Below are positions 1 through 18,352 of a stretch of DNA of 64,000 bases, piece after piece. The stretch spans positions 18,529,338 to 18,593,337 of the forward strand of contig CM075862.1 in the NCBI GenBank assembly GCA_037975125.1. The letters run 5' to 3'. Both the position numbers and the translations under genes were made by a program. The notes under the pieces are model-generated. The model worked only from the letters and a program-made list of their open reading frames with translations, was not told where the DNA came from and searched no databases. Within the stretch, counting starts at the first letter, position 1. Every line of letters begins with the position of its first letter. Source of the DNA: Latrodectus hesperus. Lineage: Eukaryota; Arthropoda; Arachnida; Araneae; Theridiidae.

Positions 1-1792
1 AAAGAAAGCGTAAAGAAATATTAAATAACTAGCTTGACTTAATATATCGAACATAAAAATAAATTAGTGATTCTTAATCATTTTAAAACTAATTCAGCAA
101 CAAATTATTTCAAAATTATAATTTAATTAATTCAAAATTAGATTTTTAAAAGCAATAGAATTAAATTGAAAATTTATTTGTGAGTTATATAATTCGTTTT
201 TTAAAATATCCAGTGGAAAAATAAGTAATTCAAAGGAATTTATGTTATATTGAAATGCAGTTTTTTGGGAAATGCAAAAGTGAACTTTTGAAAATATTAT
301 TGAGACATATATCTAGCGGCCTATTTCTCTGCGTGGACCAAAACACTGAAACACATCTTAATTTATAACCATTTATTTCAGCTAGTATTGGCATTCCTTC
401 TCAATGTGAGGCTAGTTACAGAAGGTGCACTGGATTTCGAGAAACTTTTAACTACCTTTTAGAATACTATTAGTTGATGGTCTTTGATTAAGACAGGTAT
501 CAAACCTCCAATCCTCCAGACAAAAGAAGTATGACTTTTACAACCTGACAATCTTTGTTTCACGTTTTTCTTTATGATTTCTTTCTCTGATCTGACGCTA
601 CTAGTGATTTTCTAAGACAGTTAAAAAATTTTTCTGTGTAAAATGTTCCTTAGAAACGTCACTCTTTAATATTTTTGGCAAATGTTTCTTATCAGTTTCA
701 TTTATTTCTGTCCTATTGTAGTAAAAAAGACAGTATGAGTTTTCTGTTTATTCTTTATAAAAAAAGTATGCCCATTTTATAATAGGTCTGTTATTAATAT
801 GCAATTTTTCAGGATTTATTTTAATATGGTGTTGGAGCATGCTTTTGGAAAAATTTTAAATTAGTATTGAAATTATTTCAACAAATATGCTTAAGAAATT
901 TCATTTTATAGATCTGTTTTTATTTCATGTTAGGTAGGTCTACTTCATTAACCTATAGAAACGCGTATTAGAAAGCGAACAGCAGTAAAAGTCCTGCAGA
1001 TTTCTATATGTAAAATTTCCATTTTGCAATTCTGTTTTACTTTTTCTTTATATTATAATTGTTTTTGCGTAACTTTCACTTCCTTTCAAATTGAATCTTA
1101 AAGATAGCCTTGTAATTTTGCTATCTTTGATACGTTTTTGATTTATATTAACTGTATACATTGAATCCTTATCAAAGATAAAAAACCACGGGATTCATTT
1201 CAATCCATTTTCTTCTAAAAATATCACACCTGTTGCTTTTTGATGTTTTTTCTACAACAAAATTATATTTATAAAAAATTTATTATACATTTACTGATGT
1301 CCATTTATTTTATTAGCCAATCCATATCTAATTTTCCTAACTTTTTTGTGACAGTAAAAATTAAATTTTTGAATGAAAATTAGCATAGTGTTTTGCTGAA
1401 GTGTTTTGATCAAAATATTTACTGTATGGATATATTATTGTCTCTCTCTGAATAATATAAACATCAAAATACTTAAAATTCGGTAGTTTCGATGCATGAC
1501 TTACATGGATCATGATTATTAAGATTGAAGTAAGAGTTTATTGAGCAGGAAACTTGTTGGAGGACGAAACGTATAAAAAGGATAAAACTGATTAGATAGC
1601 TTATCTTTTTAAAATCTTTTTTGGCACAAGAGCCAAGATTCAATCATGATCTATTGTTAAGTGGATTCCGAAGCTTTGTACATTTACCATACGGGTCACC
1701 AAGGTCCAGTGGTAGGATAAAGCTCTCCAAGAGAAAGGCTTCAATCTCAGCAACTGTTGAACAACGGAAAGTGGATGTAATGATTTTGCCCT
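1..1792. other. AT-rich spacer, no gene recognised
   Basis: No reading frame of coding character is seen on either strand. A short stretch after a splice-acceptor-like TTTATTTCAG ending at 381 is open for about 30 codons in one frame but has no other support. Between about 1560 and 1790 the base composition becomes less AT-rich, which could mark an old repeat, but no family is recognised. Confidence 0.6.
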
Positions 1793-2000
1793 TAGCATGT
1801 GCTTATTTTCAGGTTTCCTTCAATGCGACATGTAAATACGACCATGGACCATGGATGTATACTTGCATGTGTTTATTTCCAGCTTTTCTTCAATGCGACA
1901 TGTAAATACGACCATGGACCATGGACTTATACTTGTATGTGTTTATTTCCAGGCTTCATTCAATGCGACATGTAAATACGACCATGAACTTATACTGACC
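1793..2000 (+). repeat. 70-bp tandem repeat, about three copies
   Basis: The phrase CAATGCGACATGTAAATACG occurs at 1821, 1891 and 1961, an exact 70-bp period. Each copy also carries GTGTTTATTTCCAG and CCATGGACCATGGA (the last copy is shortened after GACCATGAACTT). The copies differ at only a few bases, so the duplication is fairly recent compared with its surroundings. A 94-codon open frame runs through the first part, but this follows from the repeat period and has no recognisable product. Confidence 0.9.
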
Positions 2001-2635
2001 ATGTATCTATGGGAAGAAATTTAGGCAGTGGATGATAAATGCCTTTCAAAAGGCTTCGGCAGATAGGCTGTATACTACGAGGTATCAAAACATTTACTCT
2101 TGAGGAAGGAAAAGAGCACATGAACTGATGATATGTAGAAACACAGCATTACTCATTCAGTTAATAGCGTGGAGAGCGAATGCGTGAAGAAACTGCAGAA
2201 TTAATGATGAATAATAAGTGGAAGAAAATTATTCTTTCACCAGATTAAGAAAGACTTCTCTGTAAGCTAATTAACTCCAAGTTGAGAGACATAAACGCAT
2301 AAGAGATCTTAAATAATAAGGTATGAAGTTGTTCACCCTGAAGCCGCGTAGTAGACACCCTAACAGCATTCTTGTTTTAAGACACTATATCCACAGCTGA
2401 AATTGTTCTTCATAAAGGATAGTTGTTTGGGGCTGATTTACGAATTGTATGAGAGAAACTTGGAAAACCCACAACCTTGACAGACATTGATGCAGAAAGC
2501 AAAAGTGTAACATCAAACTTCCATTATTCAACAGTGGCTGGGATCAAAACTGGAGGATTTTACTCAGAAGAGTCTTGTCTTATCATTTGTGTGGTTATAA
2601 CTGAATTTTCTTCAAAAGAATAGAGCCTATATTTC
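2001..2635. other. Unassigned, moderately AT-rich stretch
   Basis: This interval is less AT-rich than the surrounding spacer and lies directly downstream, in element sense, of the LINE relic. It may be that element's decayed 3' part, but I could not recognise any protein motif in it. Confidence 0.3.
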
Positions 2636-3600
2636 TTAGGTGAAAAACAGGTATAGCCTTATTACTTGATTAAGAAGAATTAACTTGAAAACTACCATGT
2701 TATTTAATACTAGCGAACCAATAGCATCTAGTGGAAGATATGCATTAGGGTTTTTAAGAAAAATTCCCATAATTCTACAATGGGCAGGAATCCATTGGAA
2801 TGAAATTCTGTGTGCTAGTGTCTTAAGCAAAAGTCTACATTCTAAAGTTCTTTGATACCTATTTTGAGAATTCAAAAGTACTTGAAGCGCACATTTAGAA
2901 TATGATAATATGACAGCTATTATAAAAGAATAACTTCGAATCGACAATTGTTGAATGGCTACAGCAGCAACTTAGATTTCAATATCGAAGAAGGTAGTAA
3001 GAAGCCCAATTAGTAAGCTAAAATTGAAAAGCTCAGTATGGATACCTGCTTCAGCAACGCTTGTTCTCTCCAGCATAGAGACATCAGTGAAGACACACAA
3101 TTCATTTTTAGGATAGAAAATCTCGATGGTCTCCATTGCAAAAAATATTAATTGTGAACGATTCATTTCGCTCTTAATAACTCTTTATATAAGATCAAGG
3201 ATTATATTCAAATGGCTAAATGATCCGATGCCTAAGAGGGAGGAGGTAAAAGTAGATAATTTTTGCTCAAATTCAAGGAATCAGATTCTCTTTAAGCAGC
3301 TTGGATAAAGTCAATTTGAGTTTTAAGATTTCCAGAAACATTATAGTTCCTCAAAAAAAGTTGCCAAACAAATGCACGAGCTTCTGATACAATAGGATCC
3401 CTTTTCTCTTTATGTAATCATAAACAGGCTCCAAACCAGTTAAGAACTGTATTGTAAAAACGGGAGTAGTTCTTACTTATCCAGTAACTATTCGCATCAC
3501 TTGGATCTGGAAAACTTCTAGATTGAGAGACACTTTTTATAGAGCCGTAATGAGGATTTCACCACAGTAACCAATAATTGATTGGGCATAAAATCTGAAA
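2636..3600 (-). pseudogene. Decayed non-LTR retrotransposon (LINE): RT end and RNase H
   Basis: Read on the minus strand, fragments in several frames appear in the order expected for a Jockey/R1-like LINE open reading frame 2. Near 3530-3590 is a stretch YCGEILIT, typical of the region after the reverse transcriptase fingers and palm. At 3166-2972 an RNase H start is visible (VFTDVSMLE, where families usually have TDGS, then AGIHTELF). At 2803-2760 is the RNase H core FQWIPAH. Stops and frame changes separate these pieces, the glycine of TDGS is replaced by valine, and the region after FQWIPAH loses similarity. The 5' part of the element (endonuclease, RT palm) is absent. No target-site duplication was found, so the limits are approximate. 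The product would copy RNA into DNA at a nicked chromosomal site, but this copy cannot. Confidence 0.7.
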
Positions 3601-3791
3601 GTAACCTTTATTTAAGTCTTGTAATAAGTTATTAATGTTTCTCTGTCACATCCTTACCTTGAACCAACGTTTATCATTCAATGAAAGTAAACATTCACTA
3701 ATTTTAATCCTGAGAAAGTTTTGTTATTCAATATACTAAAATAAAAAATATATTTCCTTATTTTCTGGTTTGTTTAGAATTCACTTAAATG

Positions 3792-3927
3792 TTTAAATAT
3801 AATTAAACTAAACTCTGTGGCACGGCAGCCTAAGCACCGATCTCTGTTTTCTGCAAGGCCGATCTCTGCAAGGCCTAAGCGCCGATCTCTGTTTTCCTGA
3901 CCGAGTGAGTGGCTTTAAATATAATTA
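3792..3927 (-). mobile_element. SINE family C, 3'-end fragment with internal duplication
   Basis: A perfect 14-bp target duplication TTTAAATATAATTA (3792-3805 and 3914-3927) flanks a 108-bp insert at 3806-3913. Read on the minus strand the insert ends in GCCACAGAGTTTAGTTT, matching the 3' end of the fuller SINE at 15469-15751 (GCCACGGAGTTTAGTTT). It also shares that copy's CTCGGTCA-GAAAACAG segment. Inside, a segment with GATCTCTG and GCAAGGCC is repeated, so this copy carries a short internal tandem duplication. It is 5'-truncated and lacks the tRNA-like promoter. Confidence 0.8.
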
Positions 3928-6900
3928 TTTTTTTAAAAAAATATTTTATACTCATTTAATGACATGTTTTTAAAAGTACATTATGAATTATTTCAGATTT
4001 AACTCTGAAAAATAATATAATTTGTATAAGTGTATATTTATTATAAATCATTCCTTAAACTTATCTTATTTATGGCATAAGGTTTCCACACATACTTAAT
4101 CAGGTTGTGGTCATACAGGTGGTAACTGAATTGTACCCATTTTCGAATAGTTCAGCAGTTTGTGGGTTTGATTCTAGCTTAGACTTTTCATATTTAAAGT
4201 ACTCTTTAAACTGTCCTCATGTGCCAAAAGTAACTATCGAATGATAAGCAAATCAAGCTGAAATTTATGTAGAGATATTTCAAATTAATTGGACTCTACA
4301 TTTTTGAAAACAGCTTCCTCTAATTTTTAATTGTACTGTTAACAATACTCATTAAACCTATATAACTTAAAATTTTTTTTATAGTATTTCAAGAAAATTG
4401 CAATTATTAAGGAATAAAATTAAGAAAGAAATTATATTTTCACCAGTGGCAATGGAGGAATAAATTCCTAAATAATTTTAAAAATTTAAATTGATTGTTA
4501 GAACCTGAGAAATTGTGTTAACGTATTTCAAAACTTCACGATTTCTCCCTCAAATTGCTCAGAAAAATAATAAAGTACACGAAAACATTTTATCATTAAA
4601 ATTTATTGGTTTATGCTTATCTGAAGTATTCACCTATTTAATAATTAAAAAAAATGTTGCTGCCCCTGTTCCCGAGATTTTATTATAATCACTTGCTAAC
4701 AATAAAATTTTCAAGCTTGGAAAATTTCTACTTCTTTTTCCAAAATGGGGCTGGGAAAATTTTGATAATCCATGAATTAATAATTTAAAAATAGCAAACC
4801 AGAAACGCGAATTTACTTATCCTGATTTATTAGAATGAAAGAAAAGGAACATTTTCTATTGTCTCTAACACTAAATTTATTTTCATATGCAATAAAATAC
4901 CAAAAAATACTACACACTCGATAAAAATCTGCATGCAAAGAAAGATCATCCAGGCACGAAATTTCCAAACATCAATTTTTATGTTGAGTGCAATAAAAAA
5001 GAAAAATTTTCCATTAAGATATATTATTATTTTTTTAACCACAAAAATAAGACAAAAGAAGGTGATTCATTCTGCATTTTCGTAATTATTCTTTTTTTTA
5101 CTAAAGTAATGAGGCTCAAAATTTGATGATTTATGATAATAATAGTTACTATTATTCGAGCTTAATTCTTAAGTGTGAATTCAACAGTAAAGAGTAATAT
5201 ATTTATACTGATTTAGTTAAAGTTTATCATGACTTTCATTATTGCACTTTGCGTTAGAAAGAAATTAGCTTAAAGTTTGAAAAATAATGCTGTGATTTAT
5301 TACTGGCAACTTTTTATGAATACATTAATTACTTAAATATTTGTACTTATGAATAATAATTTAATTAATGTACAAATGAGTTTGATCATTGAAACTCTAG
5401 ATTTTTTCAAAGGTAATTGATTAATTAATTTCTACATTTAAATGAGCTACATTATTAGATTTATAGTATTTTTATTTTATTTTCAATTCATTTTTATTTT
5501 TTGATATATTTAAACAGCAAATGATTTTCAGCTACATTTTTTTTAACTTTAAAATGTACTTTTCCTTAGTGTAAATTTTATTGTTCCTTTCAATATATTC
5601 TTGACGGGAGAAATAATTAAAATTTTGAGAAGAAAGTAGTTTTCTACTGAGTATACATTCACATGGGAAATACGTTAGATTGTAAATCAGAATATTGGAA
5701 CCAATATTTTTATGCAAATTATAAATATAAAAATGATATTTTTTGAAATTTTTAATTTTTTTTCTACGTTGCTAATAGAAAGTGAAAAAAGAAATTTTAT
5801 TTAAAGAGTATATTGTTATGAATATTGTAATCAGGGAATTAAAGGTAAATAAGTATGGAATTTTATTTCATTAATATAACTAATAACTTAAAAATATAAG
5901 TAAAACTTATGAAAATATTAAGCAAAACTTTTTTTAAATGTAAAATTCCAGTTGTCCAACATATTCAGTTTCAAAGACAAAGACATTTCACTTTGCTAGA
6001 AAAAAGTTTTATACAAATATGTGAATGCCACTAATTTTCTCTGAATATTAATGTGTAAAAACTAAGTTAGTGGTAAAAGATTTTTTTGCAGAGTAACTGT
6101 CTCTAAAGGGTTCCTCAGACAGGAAATTATTCCAAGTACTTTAGTGATTTCTTATAAGAATATTGAACAATAGTGAGATCAGTTTTTTAGTAAAAGAAGA
6201 TCTGTAAATTATTTTTAAAATATTTTTTTGTACATTTCAAATAAGCTTTAAGGTCAAATAAAGAATTTTTGAAGAAAATTATTCCTTATTATGTATACTG
6301 AAAATGGAATTCACCAGGGAAACTTAAGAAATTGATGTTGAGCTGAATTAAAAACAAAAAATGTATTTTAATTTAAACTCATAATTTTAAAGTATGTTTC
6401 ATTTACTCAATGTGAAAATTTCTCTTTAATTTCAAAATACAAATTTTTTACCTGATTACACAAGCACTGAATGTCATCAATTAGAATTTTTTATATTACG
6501 AACAAATAAATTTTAATTTCATATTCATAAATGTTAATTATAAAGGCATAATAATAATTTATTCAAAGGATCACTACGAAATATATGACTTTTATTTTGT
6601 TTTTAATACATGGACAAAAACTATTTTAAACCAAATAAAAATTACTTTTTGCCTTACATATAAGGATTTTTTTAAAAAGAAAATGCATATTACCTTTAAA
6701 ATTATGTTAACTTAAAAATTACTTAAAAATTATGCATAATAACTTAAAAACTATATAAATGACATAATTATTAACTGATTGGCTATAGGAAGCTAAAGAG
6801 GAAAGCAAGTGAAATTATCAAAGCAATTTCTTATGATACATCACTCAAGTGCTTAATTCAGATAATACATTTTTATAAATTTATTATATCAATTATACAT

Positions 6901-7253
6901 TAAAACATCTAATGAAAATAACATAATTATATAAATTATGACTGGTTTAATTTATTTGCTGATTCACGAGAATAATCAGACAGAAATCTATTGTTTAAAT
7001 AAGACTCCGAATAACTAGTCCAGGCTGAAGGTGGGAATTGAATTCAGGAACTTTAGTTAAGGCAGAGAGATAATATCTGAATAATGAAACTATTTACATT
7101 ATTTTTTTAATGTATAAGGATAAAAAAGTGATGAAAAAAGGAGTTATTTTCGTTCTTTTAAATACCAATTAAATTAATTAATGTGGTCAAACATTTCTTC
7201 TCTATTTTCTTTAACTTTCATTGTTTCTACAAGTTAAATATAGAAACAATAAC
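3928..7253. other. AT-rich spacer, no gene recognised
   Basis: Only simple AT-rich sequence with many stops in all frames. A weak box-B-like GGGTTTGATTCTA near 4161 could belong to a very old tRNA-derived repeat, but no matching box A or ends were convincing. Confidence 0.6.
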
Positions 7254-7321
7254 TTTAACAGTTCTTGGTACCAGTTATTTTTATGTAATGCATAAAAATA
7301 ACAGCATCAAGAACTGTTAAA
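7254..7321. repeat. 68-nt hairpin, two stacked stems
   Basis: An outer 14-bp perfect stem (TTTAACAGTTCTTG pairing with CAAGAACTGTTAAA) and an inner 12-bp perfect stem (GTTATTTTTATG pairing with CATAAAAATAAC) are separated by a 6/5-nt internal loop and closed by a 5-nt loop. The size and shape resemble a microRNA precursor, but a palindromic MITE relic would look the same. No flanking gene or promoter was recognised. Confidence 0.8.
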
Positions 7322-7341
7322 CGGATACTTAAGGGCTAAAA

Positions 7342-7382
7342 GGCATCAGTTATTTTATGTTCTACTTAAAATAACCGATGCC
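7342..7382. repeat. 41-nt hairpin
   Basis: GGCATC-GTTATTTT pairs with AAAATAAC-GATGCC across a short loop, with one mismatch at the middle of the stem. It begins 20 bp after the 68-nt hairpin and shares the AGTTATTTT core with that hairpin's inner stem, so the two are probably related. Confidence 0.75.
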
Positions 7383-9688
<2,306 letters not shown>

Positions 9689-9714
9689 CATTAGTAATAT
9701 AAAAAGAAGTCACG

Positions 9715-9816
9715 AAAATCCTACATGTAACGATTTTATAAAAGTTACTAAAATTTTACTTGTAGCGAATATTTATGAAAGTTATTAAAATCCTACATGT
9801 AGCAGTTTTTTTTATT
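9715..9816 (+). repeat. Degenerate 35-37 bp tandem repeat, three copies
   Basis: Units start at 9715, 9750 and 9787 with AAAATCCTACATGTA or the variant AAAATTTTACTTGTA and contain GAAAGTTATT/AAAAGTTACT. The array lies 26 bp downstream of the TA array. Confidence 0.8.
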
Positions 9817-11170
9817 CATGCAATTAAATAAAAAAATCTCATGTTACTATTTGAAGATAAACAGCAAGTGTTCAATAACATTAAACAAATAAATATATTC
9901 ACGTAAATTAATTATTAATAGATTCGACACAAATTATCTTTCAAAATGAAAAAAAGTACAATGAAACATGGTGCCTTATAAAAGCTACTATTACAAGAAA
10001 AAACTAATATAACTGTAAAATAAAACAAAAAAAATGCGTGAAACTTATAATTTATGAATAATTTTATTCTTTTGGTGCTATTTTATAATTTTTGGCAACC
10101 CTAATCCCTACTTATTTCGTAATTGGCGCAGCTATTTTGTAATTAGTGTATTGAAATTTATCTACCAGTTATTTTTAAATTATATTAAATAATTTGCTAT
10201 GATTAAATAACTAAAATTCATTATAATGATATAAAAGCTAAATACTGAATTGCAGAATAACAGTTAATTAAATTATGTTTCAAGTAAATACGTAAATTAT
10301 TTAGAATTTAATTTTTTCTGAGGTATGAATATTTCATTACTTTTGAGAAACCATCTCTCAAGTAAACCCCAAATTAATAATACATTTCCCACAACATAAA
10401 TGTTTAAATACTCATAGATGTTGCAGCAGCTGTTTATCATAAAAGATTAGCTCGCATAGAATATCAAGTAAACTCTTCACAACAATTATACTTCAAGATT
10501 TATTAATATTCTGCTTCACACATACAATCTATAAATTAAAGCAAGACTCTCTGATGAAAAATGCACCGTTTCAATTAAGAAATCTAAACAGCAATTTGTA
10601 TATATTTAATTGTTTTTTTAATGTTTTTAAATTTGTAAATGGAATTGCAAAGAAAGTAAGAAATAACTTCGATGTATTTTATTATTATTGTTGTGTCCTT
10701 AATTACATCAAATCCCTTATCATAAATGCGTTGCTTAAAAATATAATTAACTGATTTAGAATTAGAAATTAACATATTTGATGAATTGAAATGAAAAGTT
10801 ATGCTTTTAGTCAATATTTGGATAAAATATGCGCGTTTTTATCTTGTATTACGTAACTACAAATAGTTATTTCTCGATTTTTGCATTTAAATAAAATTTA
10901 TTTAAAATATATCCGAATATAAATTAAATATTTTGATTGCCAAATGTCATATTTTGAGTTAAGTCACTACGATATGTAATAAAAACAAACCTTGCAAAAC
11001 TTATTACTAAAGAAAATCATACTATCATAAAATATCCATTCATAATATCGTCAAAATCTTTCAATTTCCTTGCAAATGTTTGATTCATATTTATAAAATA
11101 TTTATTTATTAAATTATTTATTCATTTCGTAAAATTTCAAGTTTTAATTTTATGTATCAATAAGAAATGA
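9817..11170. other. AT-rich spacer, no gene recognised
   Basis: No protein, RNA gene or bounded repeat was recognised. Around 10090-10150 two partial echoes of the phrase TATTTTGTAATT/TATTTTATAATT occur, too short to define a family. Confidence 0.55.
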
Positions 11171-11555
11171 TTTTGTAGTGACTTCTGTAGCATATTCTTC
11201 AATTCGGAAGCGCTGGGTTTGATTCCCAATGCCGTCTAAGACCCACCGAGTATATGCGATATACGTGCTCATTGAATCTGTGAAATTGAAAGTCCTGGTG
11301 TCGATCATTGAGCAGTTATCATGGGTGTAATGGTTTGGAGAAAATTTCTTCTTGCTCCAGATCAAAGTCAAAATTGAAAAAGTGGTTCAGTTGGTTGCGC
11401 CATCTATTGGAGGAGTCTCAGAGCAAAGACGTACTTTAACATTCTTGGTGTTTTCATTAAAAAACGAAAGACGCACCCTTCTGTTTTGATTTCGCATAGC
11501 CGTCAGCTAGCGAACTCAGTCTGCCCAAGTTTCATTAGTAACAACAACAACAACT
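11171..11555 (+). mobile_element. SINE family A, tRNA-derived, (CAA)n tail
   Basis: About 385 bp collinear with the better copy at 44212-44582. The tRNA-like head is decayed, but the box-B region GGGTTTGATTCCCA is visible near 11216. It is followed by the family body: CCCACCGAGTATATGCG, a segment with CAGTTATCATGGGTGTAAT, then GCCATCTATTGGAGGAG and CATAGCCGTC. The 3' end is AGTAACAACAACAACAAC. Such elements are transcribed by RNA polymerase III from the internal A and B boxes and are copied by a LINE protein. This copy has lost most of box A. Confidence 0.85.
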
Positions 11556-15459
<3,904 letters not shown>

Positions 15460-15760
15460 GTTCCTGTTCAAAAAGCCCGGTGGCTTAGTGGTAGCGTTTC
15501 CCACTTCCAAAGCTCATGTCCAAAGTTCTATCCTCATGCTGGGCAAGGTCCACTCACTTTCACCCATTCAGTGAGTCGATAAACTGAGTACCAAGCATGC
15601 TTGGGAAATAAACACTGTGGTTCTCATGTCAGGCTTGACCACCTAACTGGGATATATGCTTCGCACTCCAGGGCCCTCGGTCATGAAAACAGTTATGGGC
15701 ACTGTAGGCCTTGTGGCCCACATGGGTTGTCCTGCCACGGAGTTTAGTTTAGTTCTTGTT
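15460..15760 (+). mobile_element. SINE family C, tRNA-derived, TTTAG tail
   Basis: A tRNA-like head (GTGGCTTAGTGGTAGCG, box A; AAGTTCTATCC, degenerate box B about 40 bp later) starts the element. The body is less AT-rich and includes CCATTCAGTGAGTCGATAAA, CTCGGTCATGAAAACAG and GTAGGCCTTGTGGCCC. The 3' end is GCCACGGAGTTTAGTTTAG. Likely target duplications GTTCCTGTT (15460-15468) and GTTCTTGTT (15752-15760) differ at one base, making the insert 15469-15751. The short TTTAG repeat at the 3' end, instead of poly(A), points to a LINE partner that recognises a repeat tail. Confidence 0.8.
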
Positions 15761-18260
15761 TGATTATTTGTAAGATTAAAGTAAATTTTTATAATAATTC
15801 ATTCTTGTTAATAACAAAATTATACAAGTACTCATAAATAGATTTCAGTTAATATATTAAGATATCTAATTGAGAATTTTAATAAAGTATTTCTGAAAAT
15901 ATTTTGATGAAGTTCCATAACAACTTATGATGTATTAAAACTCTTTTTTAGACTATTCAAGTTTTGAACTTCACTTGATTTATTAGTGTTCACTTTTTAA
16001 TTCTGAATCTTTGTAAATTTGCTTATTCTAATTTCAATTCCTTAATTATATAATTTCATAAAGTTTTTAAGTTACATATTAATGACAACATTAATTCTCA
16101 ATTTGTAATAAAACCTAATCGTTTTCATTTTTAAGAAATTTTAGAAAATTTGCGGAGAATTTTTTTTATATATATGATACATATATGATTGTTCATGAAA
16201 TTATTTCATTATGTACTTATAAAAAGTAAGGTGCTAAATGTGAAATTTAGACTTTTTATTTTTTGTTTGTGGATTGAATGAATTGTTAGAAAAAATCTAT
16301 ACTCGAATCAAATACTCATGAAAATTTTGCTTGGTAAAATATTTGTGAAATAATTTCTCGAAATAACAAAAGAGAGAAAAACCAACAAATAAAATAAAAA
16401 ACTTTTGTCATTTTTATGAGGGAATAAAGATTTTTCAATGTAACTAGGTCTCGTTTCCAGTAACCAATAAAACACGAAAAATATATAGCCTTCAGAAATA
16501 ATAGTCAGCAGAACATAGTTTCTTTCAACTAAACGAGGTGCAAACAAGCGTAGAATGGATGATCTGGTCTATAAAAGGGTAAGACTAGTGGTTCAATCAT
16601 TTTTTATAACAATGACTTTTCTCTTGAACTTCCATTTATTACTGATACCAATTCCAAGCTAAAATTCTCTTGTACTGTTCTTTTCAACTTTTCTTATCTA
16701 ATGGATATTAAATTTAATGAGAGAAACCGAGGGAATAAAAAGTAATTGCTCTTAAATAAGTAGAAAGATTAGTATGAAAAATTATTCTTTTAAACAAGTG
16801 AAGTCATGTATTTCAAAAAGTTGAAATAATCTATTGTTTGATTTGTATTATGAGATATAATTTTTCATTTGATATATTTTTACGTAAAAATGTATTATTT
16901 TTAATCTCTTATATTAGAATAAACGATGGGAAAAACTCAGAAATACTTAATTTGAATTTATAACCTAAGAGAATACAAATTTAATTAATATTTTAAAATT
17001 TCAGATTTTGATTAAAATACTATTTGTTAATCTAAATAATATTGGTGATAAGTGTTTTCCTTTAAATAACAAGAGATTGAAATTGAATTTTACTTTATAT
17101 TAAAAATTTTTGGGGATTTTTAAAGCTTTAGGAATGTATAATATACAGAGTAATAGAAATGATCAATTTATAAACTACAGTGTGCAACTTAAATAAAACT
17201 TAAAATATTTTACTTATATTATTTATAGCTTTATCGTAAAATATATTTGTAAAACCTACAAATCAGATTAATTTACTTTTAATATGGTTTTGAATTTATT
17301 TTTAAATTTGTTAATTTAAATTTGTTTTTGAACAACCCAAATTTAATCGGAAATTCTTTTGTTTAGATAAAATTATTGGAAATTCATTTTGGTATGGTTT
17401 AATACAAATTTTACCTTTTGATAATTTTATATTTTTAAATAAAATGAATTATTAAATGGACACTAAAGATTTATATCAGTTAAGTAATTTTAACACAGTA
17501 ATTATATGAAAATTTTTCATTGATAAATAACCACACACACTCACAACTACCAATTAAAGAATTCCTACTAACTTATCTCTGAATGGAATTTAGAGGAAAA
17601 TGTAAATAAAAAAGTAAAGGATTATGTTTAATTAACCTGGTAAAGATATTTGTGCATTTTTAAATGAATAACGAATTTGGTCTCATAATTTGATTCTTAA
17701 ACAAGAAATTAGTGCAAGACAAATTAATCATTAATCAAATATCAATTAAAAAACTGTCATATTTGTACTGTGAATGAAAACCCAAATCCCATTATTGATT
17801 TCAAAACGTCAATAACGAGAATTGCATCAAAATAATTTTAGATTAATATCTTTGTTACAGTTAAACATGAATTTTTATTGCATGTTAATTGTGAAAACAT
17901 TTGCTTTTATTTAATCATTCACAAAAAAAAAGAATCCGAGAACTTTACGACTTTTAAAAATAATTTTTGTTTCTTATTCATAATAAATCAACGCATCTTA
18001 TTATTTTTAACTATTGTTATATTATTGTTTTGAATATATCTATTACTGATATGATATAATCTAACAATAAAGGTATTGCAACAGAACATAGGTACTGTAA
18101 TATACATAGAATGGCAAAATAAAAACTTGATGTTTTACAAAAATAAACAATTATTAGCTCATTACGTAAAAATTGAATTATTCATATATTCAACTCAGAA
18201 TTAAACTTTCTTTGACTTATATTATTACAAATATATTGGATTAGTACAAGCAAATCTAAT
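15761..18260. other. AT-rich spacer, no gene recognised
   Basis: Long run of AT-rich sequence. The minus-strand frame at 16547-16308 has no recognisable domain. No bounded repeat or RNA gene was found. Confidence 0.55.
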
Positions 18261-18352
18261 ATATTTTTATCTATTTAAAGGGTGATTGCGATTACTTATA
18301 TTTTTTTATTATTATGATTATTACGATTACTTATATTTTTATCTATTAAAAT
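18261..18352 (+). repeat. Local duplication holding the empty hAT target site
   Basis: The sequence TTTTTATCTATT followed by AAAG-GGTGATTG-GATTACTTAT at 18265-18298 matches what is obtained by joining the left flank of the hAT element (TTTTTATCTATT, 18336-18347) to its right flank (ATTTAAAGGGTGATTG, 21236 onward). GATTACTTATATTTTT also recurs at 18325. The locus was therefore tandemly duplicated before the insertion, and the transposon entered one copy. Confidence 0.75.

Noticed and set aside
382..473. Short open stretch with two cysteines after an acceptor-like TTTATTTCAG
   Set aside because: Only about 30 codons, no homologous protein recognised, no donor or upstream exon visible; the acceptor motif is common in AT-rich sequence.
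4100..4190. tRNA-like box B (GGGTTTGATTCTA) as a SINE head
   Set aside because: Box A is not convincing, no body shared with other copies was found, and there is no target duplication.
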